Of a stretch of 64,000 nucleotides of DNA, positions 59,896-64,000 are shown in pieces. Below the pieces are notes generated by a model, which was not told where the DNA came from, made no database searches, and worked only from the letters and a program-made list of their open reading frames with translations. The DNA is taken from the NCBI RefSeq assembly GCF_000002425.4, contig NC_037256.1, positions 5,017,087 to 5,081,086 on the forward strand, read 5' to 3'. The translations under genes were made by a program, and so were the position numbers. Positions within the stretch are counted from its first letter, which is position 1. The number at the start of each line of letters is the position of its first letter. Origin of the DNA: Physcomitrium patens. Taxonomy: Eukaryota > Streptophyta > Bryopsida > Funariales > Funariaceae.

Positions 59896-60540
59896 TTATC
59901 TAATTAGTCTTCTTATAGCTTGAGCTTTTCTCACCATTACCTCTTTGGATACATGTGTAAAGGTTTCCACCTTAATGTATTCCACCTCAATGGTATAAGT
60001 CTCTACTTCCTTATGAAGTAAAGAACTATTGTTCTCAAATCTATCTTTTATCAATTTCTTCATCCTTCCTTTCTTAAAATTAGTCTCTAGAGGCTCATTT
60101 GTTGCAACATCTCTAATTTTGCCTTCCTTAAAGATAATAATACCATTCTTCATGGCATTTGTATATAATCTATAATTACCGCATTTGTGATTTGAATCAT
60201 CCTACTAAATACATCTGACTATAAACTCCTTTGATCCTTTAGTCAATCGTAAAGTGCTTGAATTTATATCTTTCTTCAAAGTAGTCATTTCTACTTTCAA
60301 TTCTTTCATATTCATCATTAACTCATCAAGGATTTTTTCATCTATATTCTTATACCTTAAAGAGCTTAATAGAGTAGTAGATAAAGTTATTTTTGAAGCT
60401 TTTATACCTTTCATTGATATAGCTTCCATCCTTATCTCAAATTTTTTAGACTTCACACATTGTTGCTTAGCAATTAGGTTCACTGCCTCTTTCAATCTTC
60501 TCCAATTATTAGTAAAACCACCTTCTATTATTCCATCTTA
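59896..60540 (-). pseudogene. gag fragment of the second-family element
   Basis: Frames 60205-60495 and 59896-60153 on the minus strand, separated by a TAG and a short gap, carry a gag C-terminus with a degenerate zinc-binding C..S....H....N pattern at about 60170-60210, then GIIIFKEGKIRDVATNEPLE. Directly after this gag piece comes the integrase C-terminus, so protease, reverse transcriptase, RNase H and most of integrase are missing. Confidence 0.7.
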
Positions 60541-61180
60541 AAGAAAGAAAAATAATCTATCCTCTAGCATCTCATTTATAATTTATAAGAATATCTCTAA
60601 TTTCTTCACGTTGTCATAGAGAGAGACTTTGCCTTCAAAAAATAGTAGGCTTTTTATTGCTACTAATTGATTTACTATCTTATAACTCTAAAAAATTCAA
60701 AATACTCCATATAACATGAATCTTTTATAGATTTACTTATCCTCATATCAAAAAATCTCTTTTCTTTAAATATTTATAAAACAAAAATATGAGAGAGTGA
60801 AGATTCCTCTAAAGAATCTTTATATCCTTCCTTTAAGATGGTTGCTCTCTTTCTTAATTCTAATTTTAAATCCTAAATCCTAAATCCTACTTTCAAACCT
60901 TAAATCCTATTTCCAAATCCTGAACTCTAATTTTTTTTAATTTATATGAATATTTGTATTTAAAAAAATTAATAAATTAGGATTGAATATTTTAGAGGAT
61001 TGATGTCATCTTACTTTAAGCCACTACCAACTTATAGCTTCTTCATTTTTAGTGGAAGCTATATACTAATCTATCAAGAAGACAAATATAAAGAAGGCAT
61101 AGGTGTTACACATCATGCTACCATTAAAGGAGATTCCTCACTCCCATCCATAGATGATAAGTGCCTTTACGAACCAATAT
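60541..61180 (-). other. Upstream gag region and AT-rich sequence
   Basis: The part next to 60541 continues gag-like sequence on the minus strand with stops; from about 60850 a short 'aaatcctaaatcc' array resembles that of LTRs A and B. A 60-codon plus-strand frame at 61000-61182 has no recognisable content. Confidence 0.4.
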
Positions 61181-61390
61181 AATCTCCTAATGCAAGCATT
61201 GCAAGACCAACTCTGTAGATATCTTCAATAACTTAATTAAAGATTTTTTAAAAAATATTCTTTCTTCTTTCTCTTCCATGTGCCACCATGGAAATTTGAA
61301 CTTAGAACCTCCTAGGTGCCACCCGGGCACCTTAACATCCATCCACCTCCATAAGCCTAAGTCACCACTTGATGTCAAAAGCCTCAATTC
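61180..61390 (-). mobile_element. SINE-like block with tRNA boxes (minus strand)
   Basis: On the minus strand an A-box-like 'tggatgttaaggtg' (complement of about 61328-61341) and a B-box-like 'aagttcaaatttc' (complement of about 61291-61303) lie at tRNA spacing within a locally GC-richer block (tgcccgggtggcacctagg). Similar reasoning as at 45284 but weaker boxes. Confidence 0.4.
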
Positions 61391-61839
61391 TTTTTCCTTT
61401 AAGCTTGCTGTCCAATCTCTTTCTCTTATTTAAATCTCTATTTTTCACAAATTATAACTTATTTTTCTATAAAAATTTATACATCTATTTATAGACCTAC
61501 TAAAGATATATCTACAAAGTTTTATATTAAATAGATATTCTAAAAATTAATTATTCTAAATTCTATTTTCTCGTTGTATAAACTTATTTTTTATTTTCTA
61601 ACAACTACAATACTTATTACTAATGAATTCACTCATATATATATATATATATATATATGTATAATTTTAAATATAATTTTAATAATCTTTATTTTAATCT
61701 AATACTTAATTAATTAATTAATTCTTATTTCTAATCATTTTTCTAAAAATTTTATTTAAATAAGTAAACACAAGTTAAGAGTTTATAGATTTCATAGTTC
61801 TTATCTAATTTTTATATATTGTACACAAATATGATATGA

Positions 61840-64000
61840 TATCCACCCCTTCCAATTATGTACTTTTTTCAGTATGTGCCATTAATCCTCTCCACTTTCT
61901 TCAAATTCCATCAATATTACCTTCAATTCTTCATCTTCTTGTTCTCTTTCTTTTTTTTGTTGTAAAGAGCCAATATTATCTTCCCTCTTGACCCTTATTT
62001 ATCTTTGCTTAAATACCTTTATTCTCTTACCTACCATTGGATTTTTGATAATTGTTCTATCTAACTCACATAAAGAATAAGTTGCATTGTCATAGATTAT
62101 AGTTACCACACAATGCCCAAATCACTTCTTGGCAAATTTCTTTATTGTGCTATATTGATGGATTAAGCTACTATCCAATCCTCAACTTCTATGGATTTAA
62201 GTCTTAATATGTGTGTCTTATCAAATCTTTCTTTGTTTTTCAACTCTGTTGCTTTTAATCTCTTTGTTGCTGATTCTAAATCTTTTAGCAGCTTCTTTAA
62301 TTATTAAATTCAAAATTCTAATAGGCATTCTCTATCAATTCTATCTTTTTAAGATAAAAAATTCTATGTGGATTAATATTCTTCAACTCACATCATTGAT
62401 TTTTGTCCTAGCATCAATTCAATGGGCATGTAATCGTCCACTATATTATGAGTAGTCCTATTAATCTACAATACAAACGAAAGTAGTTTTGGCCATTGCA
62501 TTGACTTACTTTTATAAGCTTTCAGTAATGTATTAATGATAGGAAGATGATGTCTTTCACTTTAACCATTTGCTTTCGGATTATAAGAAGTAATTAATTT
62601 TAATTGAACTCCATGTCTTTTGAAGAATTTTCTTGCCTCCATTATATTTAATTCTCCTCTATCTACTTTCATTCTTCCAATGCTTTCATATCAACTAAAA
62701 ATATCTTCTAATATAAATTGACATACTTCTTCTATAGATTTGGTACTTAAAGCTCTTCTTCCAATAAAATTTGATAGTTCTTCTCTTGCCAAAATCAAAT
62801 ATTTCATGCCCCAAAGCCTAGGTGGCATAGCTACTAAATCAATCACCTATTCAAATTGTATAGAATATGGATAGGTAGGTCGAAGTCCATCTCTATATTT
62901 AATCTTGGATTATACTTGGTAATCTATACAAGAGTCTACAAAGTCTACTACATCTTTGAATAGTCCTTTTAACCAATACCTCTCCTTGATTTTGATATAA
63001 GTGGTCCAAATTCTTCTATGTCTAATACAAAGTGTATCATAAAATTCCTCTAGAACCTTGTTTTTAGTGATTGGATCCTTTACTACCTACAATGGGAACT
63101 TATCACCTCTCTTTGGTTTCTTCTACAAAAATCCATCTTTGAAATGATAGTCATACAATTGATGTCAAATATCCTTAAAAAATTTATCCAATCAACCTTC
63201 TTGTCTCTTCATTGTGCTCAAATCAATTCTAATATCTTTAAGCCTTCCTTCATATAGATCTTTTTTGAAGACTTCAATCATCTCATTATAACTCAATTCT
63301 TTAATGGCAAATGAATATCCATAGATCTTTTTATCTCCATCTTTTCCATCTTCCTGAGCCATCATTACTTCTTTGTGAATGTATCGTGGATATTAGTTCA
63401 ATAGTAATTAGATGGACTATTGGACCATGGACTATTGGCTCTAAATAATATATTTGCTACCAAATTATCTTTGCCAATGATGTATTCCAAAACTAGATTT
63501 AATGTCTCAATATAAATTATCCATCTTAACATAGCAATATCTAGGATAGAACAATTATTTATCGTGTCAAATAAAGGTAAACAATCTAATTTTAAAACCA
63601 CATTCGGTCTAATCAAATAATTTCTTTCAACCTTTAAAGCCGTAAGTGCTCTCCAAAGTTTATGCTTAACTTATAGATATGTCTTATGTCTATTTATAAG
63701 AATTCTAGCTCCAAACCTTATAACAAATCTTCTTCTTTCTTGATCATTTTGTCCAATAGTCCATCCAATTACTATTGAACTAATATCCACTGTCACTACT
63801 ATGAGCCTTCCACATTGATAATCCACTTGTTTCAAGATGGGTAGTAAAGTTAAAATCTTCTTCAAATTTTCTATAGCTTCTACATGTTCCTTCTTCCAAA
63901 TAAATTTTTTATCTTTTTTCAATAACTTATATAATAGTTCTGAAATATGGGCAAAATGAAGCACCTAAATATGATAAAACACACATGCACCCAAAAATCT
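61840..64000 (-). pseudogene. Degenerate pol of a second-lineage Ty3/gypsy element, cut by the window end
   Basis: Minus strand, from right to left: end of reverse transcriptase and RNase H (63671-63964, PILKQVDYQCGRLIVVTVD; 63398-63616, DIAMLRWIIYIETLN and GKDNLVANIL), integrase zinc region (about 62940-63080, RHRRIW), core (about 62480-62930, with the GVQLKLITSYNPKANG stretch) and C-terminal module (about 62040-62200, KFAKK.FG). Stops throughout. The C-terminus resembles that at 59469, so both belong to one lineage, distinct from the chromovirus: no chromodomain is seen before the sequence turns noncoding at about 61850. The start lies beyond the window. Confidence 0.82.

Overview
This window looks like nuclear DNA of a land plant, most likely a moss of the Physcomitrium type. 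I infer this from intron-rich plant families (a BTB/NPH3 relic, a class I HD-Zip gene), very AT-rich intergenic DNA with many (TA)n runs, and Ty3/gypsy chromoviruses with a C-terminal chromodomain. The organism is an inference; no organelle, bacterial or CRISPR features were seen.

Left part (1-28.4 kb): islands of mixed-composition sequence separated by AT-rich DNA. In order: a broken NPH3/RPT2-like gene (about 950-2650); an AT-rich gap with an eroded LTR fragment; a 4.5 kb island (6.3-11.2 kb) with weak exon-like pieces and a reconstructable three-exon gene for a small heavy-metal-associated-like (HMA) domain protein (10295-10985); a two-exon gene for an 81-residue acidic helical protein (14509-15213); the HD-Zip I gene (22685-23935, three coding exons) with its promoter and long leader; and two uncertain small ORFs around 26-27 kb.

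Right part (28.4-64 kb): essentially all retrotransposon. The reference copy is a full-length chromovirus at 46569-52946, with 555-bp LTRs that are about 97% identical by hand alignment, a perfect CCTTG target duplication and gag, pol and a third downstream reading frame. Around it lie older, fragmented relatives in both orientations: 28.4-29.5 kb minus, 29.5-33.1 kb plus, 33.1-34.7 kb plus, 37.8-39.6 kb minus, 39.6-44.5 kb plus and 53.5-55.2 kb plus. Other LTR families have inserted into these: a 1.6 kb solo LTR at 39946-41590, a 3.1 kb LTR-like block at 34.7-37.8 kb, and two LTRs of a second family at 55231-57010 and 57015-59337. From 59.3 kb to the end lie minus-strand remains of a second Ty3/gypsy lineage. 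Three short blocks with tRNA-like A and B boxes look like SINEs.

Nearly all damage in the elements is of C-to-T / G-to-A type, as expected for methylated, silenced DNA. The most interesting unexplained item is the third ORF downstream of pol, present at almost identical length in two diverged copies. The genes do not form an evident pathway; they are independent plant genes beside a heterochromatic transposon island.
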